Assembly: GCF_008180415.1 (NCBI RefSeq)
Contig: NZ_VTEI01000001.1
Span: 505-64,504 of the forward strand
DNA: 64,000 nt
Direction: 5' to 3'
Source of the DNA: Rossellomorea vietnamensis
GTDB taxonomy: Bacteria > Bacillota > Bacilli > Bacillales > Bacillaceae_B
This document shows, one piece after another, positions 48,464 to 59,497 of this stretch. A program made the translations under genes and the position numbers. Numbering within the stretch: position 1 is the stretch's first letter; each line of letters opens with the position of its first letter. The notes below the pieces were generated by a model. That model did not search any database. It had not been told where the DNA came from and saw only the letters and a list, made by a program, of their open reading frames with translations.

Positions 48464-48518
48464 TTAATGCTTCATTGCTGGTTGCTGGTTGAGCGATGCT
48501 AGTCACGCTATTATCGGG

Positions 48519-48778
48519 GTTTCTTGTTTTGGTGTCCCGCGCTCTCGGGGCGGGGTACCTCACTTTGGGGGTTTCTTGTCTTAATGTTCCACGCTCTCGT
48601 AGCGAGGTACATCATCTTTGAGTTTTCCGCTTTTAATGTACCTCGCGCTCGGGGCCAGGTACATCATCTTTGAGTTTTCTTCGTTTAATGTACCTCGCTC
48701 TCGGGGCGGGGTACATCACAATTGAGTTTTCTGCTCTTAATGTACCTCGCTCTAGTTGAGAGGCACAACATATCCTGA
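48519..48778. repeat. Tandem array of five 52-bp hairpin units
   Basis: Units begin at about 48519, 48571, 48622, 48674 and 48726 (spacing 51-53 bp). Each has TTTTC..TTAATGTACC, then a hairpin such as TGTACCTCGC with GCGGGGTACA around TCTCGGG, then TCATCTTTGAG. The stem sequence differs from unit to unit while pairing is mostly kept. No ORF spans it. It fills the gap between glyS and recO. Confidence 0.85.
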
Positions 48779-48863
48779 GTTCCTGATTAAAATGCTACAG
48801 CTAAGGATCTGCAAAACTGTGCTTTCAGTTGCACTCGCTACATATAAATAAAATCCTAAAAAG

Positions 48864-48894
48864 TAAAAAGCTGACAGCGTGTGCTGTCAGCTTA
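48864..48894 (-). terminator. Terminator of the recO operon
   Basis: On the minus strand AAGCTGACAGC pairs with GCTGTCAGCTT around ACAC, followed by TTTACTTTTT, next to the recO stop. Confidence 0.92.
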
Positions 48895-48895
48895 G

Positions 48896-49648
48896 TCACA
48901 TGAGATCCTTCATTCTGTCCATCTGATCAAGAAATTTCCTTGACTTTAGGAAGAGCCCTGAATTTTCATCATAATAAGTGCGAATAATCTTTTTCAATTC
49001 TTCTTTGGTAGAATCCTTCAACGAAATCTTCCCCAACCGGTTCATGTCAAAATGATAGAACAACCTCAGCAGCTTGATGGTTTGGGGCGAAACCTTATAA
49101 TGATGAGGATCACTTTCCAAACACCTATGGCATATAATTCCGTTTTCTTTAAATGAAAAAGAAAACTCTCCTTCTGTTTCTCCGCATACTGCACACTTAT
49201 CCAAAGAAGGATACAAGCCTAAAACAGGGAGCATTTTCATTTCAAAGATGTGAGTAACGATATCAGGATCATACTCTTCATTAATATAAGTAAGGGTCTG
49301 AAAAAGCATCTCAAACAGAAAAGGATTTGGCTTCCGTTCTTCTGTGCCTTTGTCAATGAGCTCGACTACATAAGTGGCGTAGGCTGTTTTGAACAGGTCC
49401 TCCCTGATATGACGCATGGAGGTAATGGTCTCTGCCTGCTGAAGAGTTCCCAGCCCGCTGCTCTTTTGGAACAAGAAGTACCCATATGTAAAAAGTTGGG
49501 AAACCGAAGATAATCGGCTGTTAGTTTTTTTGGCACCTCTGGCCATTACCCCCAATTTCCCATTCTCTCTAGAAAAAATCGTTACTATTTTATTGGATTC
49601 ACCATAGTTATTCGTTCTTATGACAATGCCTTCACATTTTTGCAGCAT
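48896..49648 (-). CDS. recO: DNA repair protein RecO
   Basis: 250 residues from ATG 49648, preceded by GGGAGGTGG; the longer frame to 49735 is not supported. The N-terminal OB fold ([21 protein letters not shown]) and a C-terminal zinc motif (CAVCGETEG and CHRCL) are present. It loads RecA in the RecFOR gap-repair pathway. It follows yqzL and era on the same strand. Confidence 0.95.
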   Translation of the reverse strand: MLQKCEGIVIRTNNYGESNKIVTIFSRENGKLGVMARGAKKTNSRLSSVSQLFTYGYFLFQKSSGLGTLQQAETITSMRHIREDLFKTAYATYVVELIDKGTEERKPNPFLFEMLFQTLTYINEEYDPDIVTHIFEMKMLPVLGLYPSLDKCAVCGETEGEFSFSFKENGIICHRCLESDPHHYKVSPQTIKLLRLFYHFDMNRLGKISLKDSTKEELKKIIRTYYDENSGLFLKSRKFLDQMDRMKDLM

Positions 49649-49773
49649 ACAGCCACCTCCCGAGTGATTTAGATGGATCGGGTGATAGCCCAGGTGATCA
49701 ATCCATATATCTTCTAAATATAGGACACACAACATACCTGGCTGCTCTTTGTTGTCAGCCAGAAGGTTACGGC

Positions 49774-49917
49774 TTAAGAGATGGGATGATCCAACTCCGC
49801 TAGTTCTTCATCAAATTCCAGAACCCCTTCGTCATCCGTTGACTCAAGTTCTTTGAAAAGTAAATATGTGTCTATACTACCTGTTTGTGAAAACACTTTC
49901 CAGGTAAAGTCCAACAT
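49774..49917 (-). CDS. yqzL: YqzL-like small protein
   Basis: 47 residues read directly: it begins [20 protein letters not shown] and is acidic toward the end ([14 protein letters not shown]). GGCGGGG lies upstream of ATG 49917. The YqzL family of short Bacillus proteins lies between era and recO in B. subtilis too. Function is unknown. Confidence 0.85.
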   Translation of the reverse strand: MLDFTWKVFSQTGSIDTYLLFKELESTDDEGVLEFDEELAELDHPIS

Positions 49918-50056
49918 AAAAACCCCGCCTTTCATGTTTTAAACTAGCCACTTGCCTTGTGTTATTAGATTGACCTTCAGAAGAAAAAACATGAGACGTA
50001 AATATTGTTAATTTAACAGTATTTTACTTTTAAGCAAGGCTGGATTCGCATATATT

Positions 50057-50217
50057 GCTGCTTTGGAAAAATCCTAAGTACCGGATTTCCTCTTGGAAAC
50101 TAAGCTTTTCACAAAAAGAGCAGCTTTTTTCTTTCTTGGTTACCAGGATATTTCCAGTGAATTAAGCAGGTATTTTTGGATTAATATTGTGATAGCAGCA
50201 AAGTTTACGAAAAGAGC
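50057..50217 (+). repeat. Dispersed intergenic repeat R2, copy 5
   Basis: The best reference copy. Blocks are GCTGCTTTGGAAAAATCC, GTACCGGATTTCCTC, AAACTAAG, AGAGCAGCTTTTTTC, TTTCTTGGTTACCAGG, AGGTATTTTTGGATTAATAT, and the end GATAGCAGCAAAGTTTACGA followed by AAAGAGC. It stops 2 bases before the era stop codon, in the gap between yqzL and era. Confidence 0.7.
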
Positions 50218-50219
50218 CT

Positions 50220-52259
<2,040 letters not shown>

Positions 52260-52652
52260 TCATTGTATGATTTCCCACAGCTTTGGCAGGAATATGATCA
52301 TACCGATGACAACGGCTCCCAGGGCATAGCACAGGACAGCTCCTGCCGCTATGTCCTTGGCCTGTCCAGCCAGTGGATGGTATTCCTTTGTCACTAGGTT
52401 TACGGTCCGTTCAACAGCCGTATTCAGCATTTCCAAGGCAAACATCCCCGCGATCAGGAGGATGACAACAATCCATTCCGGCAAGGAAATTGAAAGCACA
52501 AATCCTGCAGCCACTACTGCTAGGGAGGCCATAAAATGCACACGGAAATTTAACTCTTCTGCAAAAACAAGCTTGATGCCCTTGAAAGCAAATTTAAAGG
52601 AGCCCAGGAATTTCCTTCTCCTTGAAGGTTTATCTTTGAAGTCCGTATCCAT
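52260..52652 (-). CDS. dgkA: Undecaprenol/diacylglycerol kinase (DgkA)
   Basis: 130 residues from ATG 52652 behind AAAAGG; a longer start at 52691 is possible. It has three membrane segments and the conserved [13 protein letters not shown] and [35 protein letters not shown] motifs. In Gram-positives it phosphorylates undecaprenol for cell-wall lipid carrier supply. It overlaps the ybeY stop by 23 bases. Confidence 0.95.
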   Translation of the reverse strand: MDTDFKDKPSRRRKFLGSFKFAFKGIKLVFAEELNFRVHFMASLAVVAAGFVLSISLPEWIVVILLIAGMFALEMLNTAVERTVNLVTKEYHPLAGQAKDIAAGAVLCYALGAVVIGMIIFLPKLWEIIQ

Positions 52653-53100
52653 CAAGGATTTCCTTTTGCCTTCCGAACATCCTTTTTTCATCTTCCTTAT
52701 TCATATGGTCGTACCCCAGCAGATGGAGAAAGCCATGAAGTGCCAGGAAGCCCAATTCCCTTGAAAAAGAATGGCCGTATTCGTCTGCCTGTTCTTTTGC
52801 TTTCTCTACAGAGATGATGATATCTCCTAAGATACGCGGAATCCCATCCCCGATAATCTTCGTCTCATCCTCACCAAGTTCTTCCATGGCGAAAGATATT
52901 ACGTCAGTTGCCTGGTCCTTATCACGATATTCTTTATTGATCTCCTTTATCCGCTCGTTCGTCACGAAGGATAACGTCAATTCACTTGCCGGCTCGACAC
53001 TTTCCTGACCGGCTGCATAATTCAGCAGACTCTGTACAAGTTCTCTGTCTGATTCAACTAATTGATCGGTTTCATCAAGAAAATCTATTTCAAGATTCAT
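52630..53100 (-). CDS. ybeY: Endoribonuclease YbeY (rRNA maturation factor)
   Basis: 156 residues from ATG 53100, preceded by AGGAGCTGG. The zinc motif H-x3-H-x5-H is in [12 protein letters not shown] (about 124-135). It processes 16S rRNA 3' ends and takes part in ribosome quality control. It overlaps the pgpH stop by 11 bases, in the phoH-pgpH-ybeY-dgkA order usual for Bacillus. Confidence 0.95.
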   Translation of the reverse strand: MNLEIDFLDETDQLVESDRELVQSLLNYAAGQESVEPASELTLSFVTNERIKEINKEYRDKDQATDVISFAMEELGEDETKIIGDGIPRILGDIIISVEKAKEQADEYGHSFSRELGFLALHGFLHLLGYDHMNKEDEKRMFGRQKEILDGYGLQR

Positions 53101-55276
53101 GTGCCAGCTCCTTTCTATTTGCTTCCGGATATTCAATCCTTGAGTGGAAAATTCCATTCAGCGTTTCACACAATGTTTTCTTTACTATATCCAATTCCTT
53201 GAGGGTTATATCACATTCATTGAATTGGCCGTCTTGAAGCCTGTCCTTCACAATGCTGTCCACAAGCTTTTTAATTTCTTCGTTGGTGGGGCTCTTCATG
53301 GACCTCACTGCAGCTTCCACACTGTCCGCTATGCTGATGACAGCTGTTTCCTTTGTCTGCGGCTTTGGTCCCGGATATCTATAAGAATCCTCATCCAGAT
53401 TTTCGTTTTCTTTTAAAGCTTTGTAGTAAAAGAATTTTAGAAGGGTCGTTCCATGGTGCTGCTCAGCAATATCTATGAATTCTTTGGGAAGCTTATACTT
53501 CCGCAGCATCTCTGCTCCATCGGCCGCATGATGAATGATAATATCCCTGCTCCTTTCAGGAGGAAGGTGATCATGCGGATTGCCGGTGTTCATTTGATTC
53601 TCAATGAAATAGTGGGGCCTGACAGTTTTGCCTACATCATGATAATAACATCCCACCCTTGCAAGCAAGCCATTTGCCCCTATGGCTTCACAAGCTGTTT
53701 CAGCCAGGTTGGCAACCATTACACTATGATGGTAAGTCCCCGGCGCCTCAGTAAGAAGCTTCTTCAGGAGTGGATGATTCGGATTCGACAGCTCCACCAG
53801 CCTCATTGCGGATAAGATTCCGAAGCCTGCTTCAAAAAATGGCAGAAACCCTATTGCCAGCACGGCAGAACCGATACCCGAAACGAACCCGTACACTACA
53901 AAATAAGTGTATTCCATGCTACTATAAGTGACACCGCGCAAAAAGAGAAGAAATAAGATGATCAAGACGTTTACAAGTGATACAAACAACCCCGCCTGCA
54001 AAATATTCGTGCGGTTTTTCCGGCTTGATAGAAACAAAACCCCCGCAAGTCCGCTGAACATGATATAGATGGCCATTTCTATATCGATTGCTCCTGAAAT
54101 CTCGTAATGAAATACAATGCTTCCACATGCGGCAAGGATCATGACCATCAGCATGGCAATTCTTTCATTAAGCATGATTCGGATCAGCATGCCCGCCAGT
54201 GCAGCCGGGAAAAGGAATCCCACCCTGTCCAAATCGAGCTCCTTCATCAAGGCAGTGATTTTCATCAGGATGAGGCTGATGACGAAAACAAGGCTGAGAA
54301 GGATAAGCCTGTTCTGTTTTCTTTCTTCAGGGAGATCCCAATTATGGAAGTGATAATAAATGGCTCCAATGGCCAGGACAACAAAAATGCCAAGTCCGAT
54401 AAACGGCTTGATTGGAGTTTCAGATGAAAGCAGTCCCAGAAGCTCCAGCTGCCTGTAATCCTCGTGGGTTATCATCTTCCCTTGCTGGACAATGACTTCC
54501 CCTTCTATGATTTCTTCTGGGGCCACTTCTTCCATCGCCTGCTGCTTCTTCTGCTGCGTCAGTTCCTGATTGAATACCTCAGTTGGGATAACCGCAAACC
54601 TGCTCAAGAATACAGCTGCTTCAATCATGGAGGGAGGGAGATTAAGCGCCCTTATCCTTGTATCGATTCTTTCATTGACTGCATATATATCTTCTTCAAA
54701 AATTTTGTCGCTCATGGTTGTCTTAATTTGGGAAACAACCGTCGTTTTGACACGCTGCAATTCATCATCACTGAGCTGCAGCAGAGTGAGAAAAATGCTG
54801 TCCGGAATACTCTGGGTAATATTTTCCCTTACATTAGCGTTCTTGGTCAGCTGGACTTTGAGATCAGCGAGTTTTTCCTCGACCGCAGGTTCAGCCTCTG
54901 TTTCTTCAGCGGCGTCGGCCGGCTCCTCAGCCTGTGAAGCGGCCGTTCCCTTCCCTACATCTTTAATGATCTCAAAAATCGAATCTATGAGGGCTACCCG
55001 GTTCTCCACCACATCCTGCTGGCGGGTATACTGATTGGGCACTTCATCAGCAGCCTCTTCCCTTTTCTTCTGTGTCAGCTCTTCATCCTTGATCAATTTA
55101 GGAGATCTGATTGTCACATCGGCAATTTCAAAAACGTTAACATCATACTTCTCGGGTTTGACATTTCCATAAAGAACTCCATAAAGCAATAAACCCAGTA
55201 AGACAAATATAAGAAGTGTAAAAACTTTATAGCTCAATATCGAACGAATCTTATTGATATAAGGCTGAAACTTCAT
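53090..55276 (-). CDS. pgpH: 7TM-HD domain cyclic di-AMP phosphodiesterase PgpH
   Basis: 728 residues from ATG 55276 behind GGGAGG. One N-terminal membrane segment (about 10-30) is followed by a large extracellular domain (about 35-275), then seven membrane segments (about 290-470). The cytosolic HD domain has the metal-ligand motifs [29 protein letters not shown] and [17 protein letters not shown]. It hydrolyses c-di-AMP, a second messenger for potassium and wall homeostasis. It lies next to phoH and ybeY. Confidence 0.94.
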   Translation of the reverse strand: MKFQPYINKIRSILSYKVFTLLIFVLLGLLLYGVLYGNVKPEKYDVNVFEIADVTIRSPKLIKDEELTQKKREEAADEVPNQYTRQQDVVENRVALIDSIFEIIKDVGKGTAASQAEEPADAAEETEAEPAVEEKLADLKVQLTKNANVRENITQSIPDSIFLTLLQLSDDELQRVKTTVVSQIKTTMSDKIFEEDIYAVNERIDTRIRALNLPPSMIEAAVFLSRFAVIPTEVFNQELTQQKKQQAMEEVAPEEIIEGEVIVQQGKMITHEDYRQLELLGLLSSETPIKPFIGLGIFVVLAIGAIYYHFHNWDLPEERKQNRLILLSLVFVISLILMKITALMKELDLDRVGFLFPAALAGMLIRIMLNERIAMLMVMILAACGSIVFHYEISGAIDIEMAIYIMFSGLAGVLFLSSRKNRTNILQAGLFVSLVNVLIILFLLFLRGVTYSSMEYTYFVVYGFVSGIGSAVLAIGFLPFFEAGFGILSAMRLVELSNPNHPLLKKLLTEAPGTYHHSVMVANLAETACEAIGANGLLARVGCYYHDVGKTVRPHYFIENQMNTGNPHDHLPPERSRDIIIHHAADGAEMLRKYKLPKEFIDIAEQHHGTTLLKFFYYKALKENENLDEDSYRYPGPKPQTKETAVISIADSVEAAVRSMKSPTNEEIKKLVDSIVKDRLQDGQFNECDITLKELDIVKKTLCETLNGIFHSRIEYPEANRKELAHES

Positions 55277-55406
55277 CAGAATCCTCCCGGCTGGTTTCAA
55301 GTTATGTATAGAGGTGAATTTTTCAATTAATTATGTAAAATGATAACAGTTTTTGTTGAGGATTGCACCCTCTATTTTCGCTTCTGTATTTATTTACCAG
55401 CTCCAT

Positions 55407-55453
55407 ATTATAAAAAAACTGCCTGTAGGAAATCCCCGCAGACAGCAGTGTTT
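55407..55453 (-). terminator. Hairpin after phoH
   Basis: On the minus strand ACTGC..CTG pairs with CAGGCAGT with a bulge, followed by seven T residues, just after the phoH stop. Confidence 0.75.
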
Positions 55454-56414
55454 ACATAGAATTTTTTTCATAGGCATTAATGATTTTTCCAACAAGCGGA
55501 TGGCGGACAACATCTGTCTGCTCAAGATAAACAAATGACAGCCCTTTGATTTCTTTGAGGATTTTTTCCGCTGCCACCAGGCCGGATTGCGCTCCCTTGG
55601 GCAAGTCAACTTGGGACCGGTCTCCATTGATGATCATTTTTGACTCAAACCCAAGCCTGGTCAGAAACATCTTCATCTGTGCCTGGGTCGTATTCTGCGC
55701 TTCGTCCAGAATGACAAAGGCATCATCCAGTGTTCTCCCCCTCATGTACGCCAGGGGAGCAATCTCAATGGTTCCCCGTTCAATCAGCCGCTGGGTGTGG
55801 TCAGCACCGAGCACATCGTTCAGGGCATCATACAGCGGCCTTAAATATGGATCGACCTTTTCTTTCAGGTCGCCAGGAAGAAAACCGAGACTTTCTCCGG
55901 CTTCGACTGCCGGCCTCGTAAGAATGATTCTTTTGACCATGCCATTCTTTAAAGCATGTACAGCCATAACGACCGCTAAATAGGTTTTCCCTGTACCGGC
56001 AGGACCGATTCCAAAAACAAGGTCATTATTACGTATCGCATGGATGTATTGTCTCTGACCCAGTGTTTTTACGCGTATAGGTTTGCCTTTTGCATTCTTT
56101 GTTATCTCTTCATTGTATAAGTCTTCGAAGTACTCCAGTGTCCCCTGCTTCGCCATCTGCAGTGCATAGGTGACATCACGCTGGCTGATATTGATTCCTT
56201 TGCGGATGACAACAAGAAGCTTGTTCAGGATTTCCTGCGCTATTGAAACAGCCTGCTCTTCCCCTGAAATATAAACGGACTCTCCACGGGTCACTATGGA
56301 AATAGATAATTCACTTTCCATGGATTTCAAATGTGAATCTGAAACGCCGAATAGTGCAATCGCTTCATTTGGATTATCAAGTTGAATGTTTGTGGTTTTC
56401 AGTTCATCTGACAT
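55452..56414 (-). CDS. phoH: PhoH-like ATPase (YbeZ type)
   Basis: 320 residues. An N-terminal KH-like region (about 1-90) precedes the P-loop ATPase. Walker A is GIGPAGTGKTYLAV (about 136-149), Walker B is FVILDEAQNTT, and GDRSQVDLP follows. It often works with YbeY in RNA metabolism. It starts 3 bases after yqfD. Confidence 0.94.
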   Translation of the reverse strand: MSDELKTTNIQLDNPNEAIALFGVSDSHLKSMESELSISIVTRGESVYISGEEQAVSIAQEILNKLLVVIRKGINISQRDVTYALQMAKQGTLEYFEDLYNEEITKNAKGKPIRVKTLGQRQYIHAIRNNDLVFGIGPAGTGKTYLAVVMAVHALKNGMVKRIILTRPAVEAGESLGFLPGDLKEKVDPYLRPLYDALNDVLGADHTQRLIERGTIEIAPLAYMRGRTLDDAFVILDEAQNTTQAQMKMFLTRLGFESKMIINGDRSQVDLPKGAQSGLVAAEKILKEIKGLSFVYLEQTDVVRHPLVGKIINAYEKNSM

Positions 56415-56417
56415 TAC

Positions 56418-57611
56418 TCAGTCTCCTTGAATAATTGGTTGTCCGACAGCTATGTCTTCTATTACTTTAAAGTGTACGTTTAACCTTACTTTACCATTTT
56501 CAATCTGTTCGTGTAAAATTTTTTCACCGGTAACTTCCGCGTCTTCTGGAAGTTCAGCTTTCAAATTATCCCTTGCCAACTCTTTTGCCGTTACAACGGC
56601 CTCTTTTCTTGTGTATTTCCTTGTCACGTCTTCCTTTTCTTTCACAGTTTTCTCGATATAGGTTACAGGCAGCTCCCATTTCAGAAACTTCACTTTGTGT
56701 TTATCCTGTTCATCTACACTGTTTTTATATTCTATCTTTCCCCAACCCCAGATGGGTAACCGGAAATTCCCTAAGGAAATATAATGTTTTACTTTTTCAT
56801 TGCCGCTGAACACCTCAAAATCCGTTTCAAGCGGCAGCTCCACTTTAGTTTTATACCACACCTCACCGCGAATAACGCCTTTTGCCGAAACGGCTTCCTT
56901 CTTTTCCTGATCCTCTTTTCCGATTAGACCAGAAACCAGCAGCTGGCCTTTCTGCACATGATCATTTACTTCGACCATAGGCATGCCTTCTTCTACAAAA
57001 ACTTCCTTGATGACCGCTTTCTGTTTTGCTACTAAATTTCTGGCGCCGATCTCTTCTGCAGTTTCCGGCTCGTTTTTTTCCACCACTTGAAAGTGGTAAG
57101 TTGTCCCTTTTAACTCCACACCAACCCATGTAATATTGTTCATGCGGTTGGAAAGCTCACGCTGTATACTCTCCACATCAGGGATGGAAAATTGGAACTT
57201 TCCCTTGTTGATCCCCATTTCTTGAAGCTGCTTTTCAATTTCATATTGTGTTTGAGGGCTTGCCCCTTTTATGCTTATACCCCAGACCATGTTGGATAAA
57301 AGCAGGATCAATACGAAAAATGTAATCCCGCCCAGCAGGAAACCACTGTTTTTCAATGCTCTTTTCCACAGAAAAGGAGACCCTTGTCCTCTTAGAAAAG
57401 TGACACGGCAGCCAAACTTCCTGACTGCTCGCCTGAAATTATGTAGATCATTGAGGGATAGGTAAAAGGTGAAGGTCTGTTCGCCCATTCTCTTCACTTG
57501 CCAAACCGCTATTTTGGACCGTGTCATTTCGTTGATAAATCTTTCAATGCCTTGCCCTTCAACCTTAACAAGCACTTTGCCTGTAAAAAATGTAATCCAC
57601 TGGTTCTTCAA
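56418..57611 (-). CDS. yqfD: Sporulation protein YqfD
   Basis: 397 residues from TTG 57611, with GGAGGG 6 bases upstream, giving the family start (Met)KNQWITFFTGKV. A cytosolic N-terminal domain is followed by one membrane segment (about 93-113). A large extracytoplasmic domain includes NNITWVGVELKGTTYHFQVVEKNEPE and GQLLVSGLIG. It belongs to the SpoIV/YqfD family made under sigma-E in the mother cell of B. subtilis. It is cotranscribed with yqfC (19-base gap). Confidence 0.93.
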   Translation of the reverse strand: MKNQWITFFTGKVLVKVEGQGIERFINEMTRSKIAVWQVKRMGEQTFTFYLSLNDLHNFRRAVRKFGCRVTFLRGQGSPFLWKRALKNSGFLLGGITFFVLILLLSNMVWGISIKGASPQTQYEIEKQLQEMGINKGKFQFSIPDVESIQRELSNRMNNITWVGVELKGTTYHFQVVEKNEPETAEEIGARNLVAKQKAVIKEVFVEEGMPMVEVNDHVQKGQLLVSGLIGKEDQEKKEAVSAKGVIRGEVWYKTKVELPLETDFEVFSGNEKVKHYISLGNFRLPIWGWGKIEYKNSVDEQDKHKVKFLKWELPVTYIEKTVKEKEDVTRKYTRKEAVVTAKELARDNLKAELPEDAEVTGEKILHEQIENGKVRLNVHFKVIEDIAVGQPIIQGD

Positions 57612-57630
57612 GTCAAACCCTCCTGTTCCG

Positions 57631-57915
57631 TTACTGTTCGAGATAAACGACTTCCACAATTTTCCCTTCCAACAGAATTTCCTCTGGGAGAATCATCTTT
57701 ATAACAAAAGACTGGCCTTTTATCAGGAGCTGTCCTTGTTTAAGGAGCAGGCGTACTTCATCATCTGTGAAGGTCAAAAGCCCTCTGTGGTTCTCAATAT
57801 AAATATGAATCTGTCCAATCATGGTGATGCGGGGAAGGTCCATCATGACATCTTCCGGAAGGTCCATTGTTTTGGTCATCCAATGGCGCGCCTTTTGAAA
57901 CCATTTTTTCGCCAT
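57631..57915 (-). CDS. yqfC: Sporulation protein YqfC
   Basis: 94 residues from ATG 57915. The YabP/YqfC family start MAKKWFQKARHWMTKTMDLPEDVMMDLPRI is present, with two beta-hairpin repeats after it (HIYIENHRGLLTF and QLLIKGQSFVIKMI). In B. subtilis yqfCD is a sigma-E operon needed for efficient sporulation. The only good Shine-Dalgarno sequence (AAGGGGG) is in the 3' arm of a strong hairpin. Confidence 0.92.
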   Translation of the reverse strand: MAKKWFQKARHWMTKTMDLPEDVMMDLPRITMIGQIHIYIENHRGLLTFTDDEVRLLLKQGQLLIKGQSFVIKMILPEEILLEGKIVEVVYLEQ

Positions 57916-57923
57916 ACAAAAAG

Positions 57924-57963
57924 AACCCCCTTTCATCTCATATTTATGAGATAAAAGGGGGTT
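57924..57963 (-). terminator. Terminator of yqfB that also buries the yqfC ribosome binding site
   Basis: On the minus strand AACCCCCTTTTATCTCAT pairs with ATGAGATGAAAGGGGGTT, followed by CTTTTTG. The GGGGG in the 3' arm is the yqfC Shine-Dalgarno. CATAAAT in the 5' part of the loop (complement of 57942-57948) resembles a sigma-E -10 box. Confidence 0.85.
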
Positions 57964-57983
57964 TCATCACTGTTATTTTATTT

Positions 57984-58427
57984 TCAGCCCCGCCAGTTTC
58001 GTTTTTTGGCCCTTGGAGGCCCCAGTACTTCTGATAAAACGATCCCTTTAACAAGATCATCGCTTCCCAGGTTCCTGAGATTTACTCTGGCAGCCTTCTT
58101 TCCCAGAGAAGATTTACGTGTTTTTACTTTCACACTTTCGGCACGCTGATTATAGACTTGCTCTTGAGACTTCAAGTCTGAAATGCGTTTCCTGGCCTCT
58201 TCCTGCTTCTCGAGGAACTTGTTCTTTCCTTGTGTTTGAATCGTTTCGACTCCTTTGTCAAGGGCGTTCTCGAGATCATTCGCGGCTTCTTCCCATACGG
58301 GGCCGGTATCAGATTCAGGACGCTGAGGCCGGGGAGACCACGGATCCTGGTCGGAAGGGTCCCGTTTCATCCTGTTGAAAAGCATACTGACGAGCCCGGC
58401 TATAACAAGAAATATCAGATTTTCCAT
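57984..58427 (-). CDS. yqfB: YqfB-like membrane-anchored protein
   Basis: 147 residues. One N-terminal membrane segment (about 3-18), a Pro-rich linker (DQDPWSPRPQRPES), a coiled coil (about 45-95) and a basic conserved C-terminus (KGIVLSEVLGPPRAKKR). Function is unknown. Its place after floA matches B. subtilis yqfB; together with floA and nfeD it may belong to membrane microdomains, which is inference. Confidence 0.8.
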   Translation of the reverse strand: MENLIFLVIAGLVSMLFNRMKRDPSDQDPWSPRPQRPESDTGPVWEEAANDLENALDKGVETIQTQGKNKFLEKQEEARKRISDLKSQEQVYNQRAESVKVKTRKSSLGKKAARVNLRNLGSDDLVKGIVLSEVLGPPRAKKRNWRG

Positions 58428-58457
58428 AAAAAGATCCCCTTTCTCAGAAGAGAAGAT

Positions 58458-59459
58458 CTATTCATCTTGGCCCTCTTCATTCTTATCACCTGTCAATTTG
58501 CCGATAGAGCCTCTCATCTCTGTATCGGCATCGATATTCTTATAATTCATATAATCCATGACACCAATGTTTCCAGATCTAAGAGCTTCTGCCATTGCAA
58601 GAGGTACTTCCGCTTCTGCTTCTACTACCTTCGCTCTCATTTCCTGGACTTTCGCAATCATTTCCTGCTCATTCGCTACGGCCATGGCTCTGCGCTCTTC
58701 CGCTTTGGCCTGTGCAATATTCTTATCAGCTTCAGCCTGCTCGGTCTGCAGCTCGGCACCGATGTTTTTCCCGATATCCACGTCCGCAATATCGATCGAT
58801 AGAATTTCAAAGGCAGTTCCAGCATCAAGACCCTTGGTAAGGACCGTTTGAGAGATCATGTCAGGGTTCTCAAGGACTTTTTTATGATTAGTTGAAGAAC
58901 CAATTGTTGAGACAATTCCTTCCCCTACACGGGCAACAATCGTATCTTCACCAGCACCACCGACAAGGCGGTCGATATTGGCTCTTACGGTAATACGTGC
59001 TTTTGCCTTCACTTCAATTCCATCCATAGCCACACCGGCAATGAAAGGAGTCTCGATCACTTTAGGATTTACACTCATTTGGACCGCTTCAAGCACGTCA
59101 CGGCCGGCAAGGTCGATTGCAGCAGCTCTCTCGAATGTCAACTCAATATTCGCACGGTGAGCAGCAATCAAAGCATTCACAACACGGTCTACATTACCGC
59201 CTGCAAGATAATGGCTCTCCAGCTGGTTTATGGTTACCGTAAGCCCGGCTTTATGCGCTTTGATCAGAGGGTTGATAATACGGCTTGGAATAACCCTTCT
59301 TAATCTCATCCCCACCAATGTAAAGATGCTAATTCTGACTCCGGCAGCAATTGCTGAAATCCACAGCATCACCGGCACGAATGTAAACAGGACACCCAGT
59401 ATTATGAGTCCGGCTACGACGGCTACTAAAATTAATATTGTACTTGGATCTAGAACCAT
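58458..59459 (-). CDS. floA: Flotillin-like protein FloA
   Basis: 333 residues. An N-terminal membrane hairpin (about 5-50) is followed by a PHB/SPFH domain and Ala/Glu-rich coiled-coil repeats ([40 protein letters not shown], about 235-295). It scaffolds functional membrane microdomains. It is cotranscribed with nfeD, its usual partner (38-base gap). Confidence 0.96.
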   Translation of the reverse strand: MVLDPSTILILVAVVAGLIILGVLFTFVPVMLWISAIAAGVRISIFTLVGMRLRRVIPSRIINPLIKAHKAGLTVTINQLESHYLAGGNVDRVVNALIAAHRANIELTFERAAAIDLAGRDVLEAVQMSVNPKVIETPFIAGVAMDGIEVKAKARITVRANIDRLVGGAGEDTIVARVGEGIVSTIGSSTNHKKVLENPDMISQTVLTKGLDAGTAFEILSIDIADVDIGKNIGAELQTEQAEADKNIAQAKAEERRAMAVANEQEMIAKVQEMRAKVVEAEAEVPLAMAEALRSGNIGVMDYMNYKNIDADTEMRGSIGKLTGDKNEEGQDE

Positions 59460-59497
59460 TCCTTTTCCTCCTTCGAATTAAACCACTTATGTTTCAA

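Noticed and set aside
48519..48778. CRISPR-like array
   Set aside because: The regular part and the variable part are mixed within each unit, there are no unique spacers of constant size between identical repeats, and no cas genes are present.
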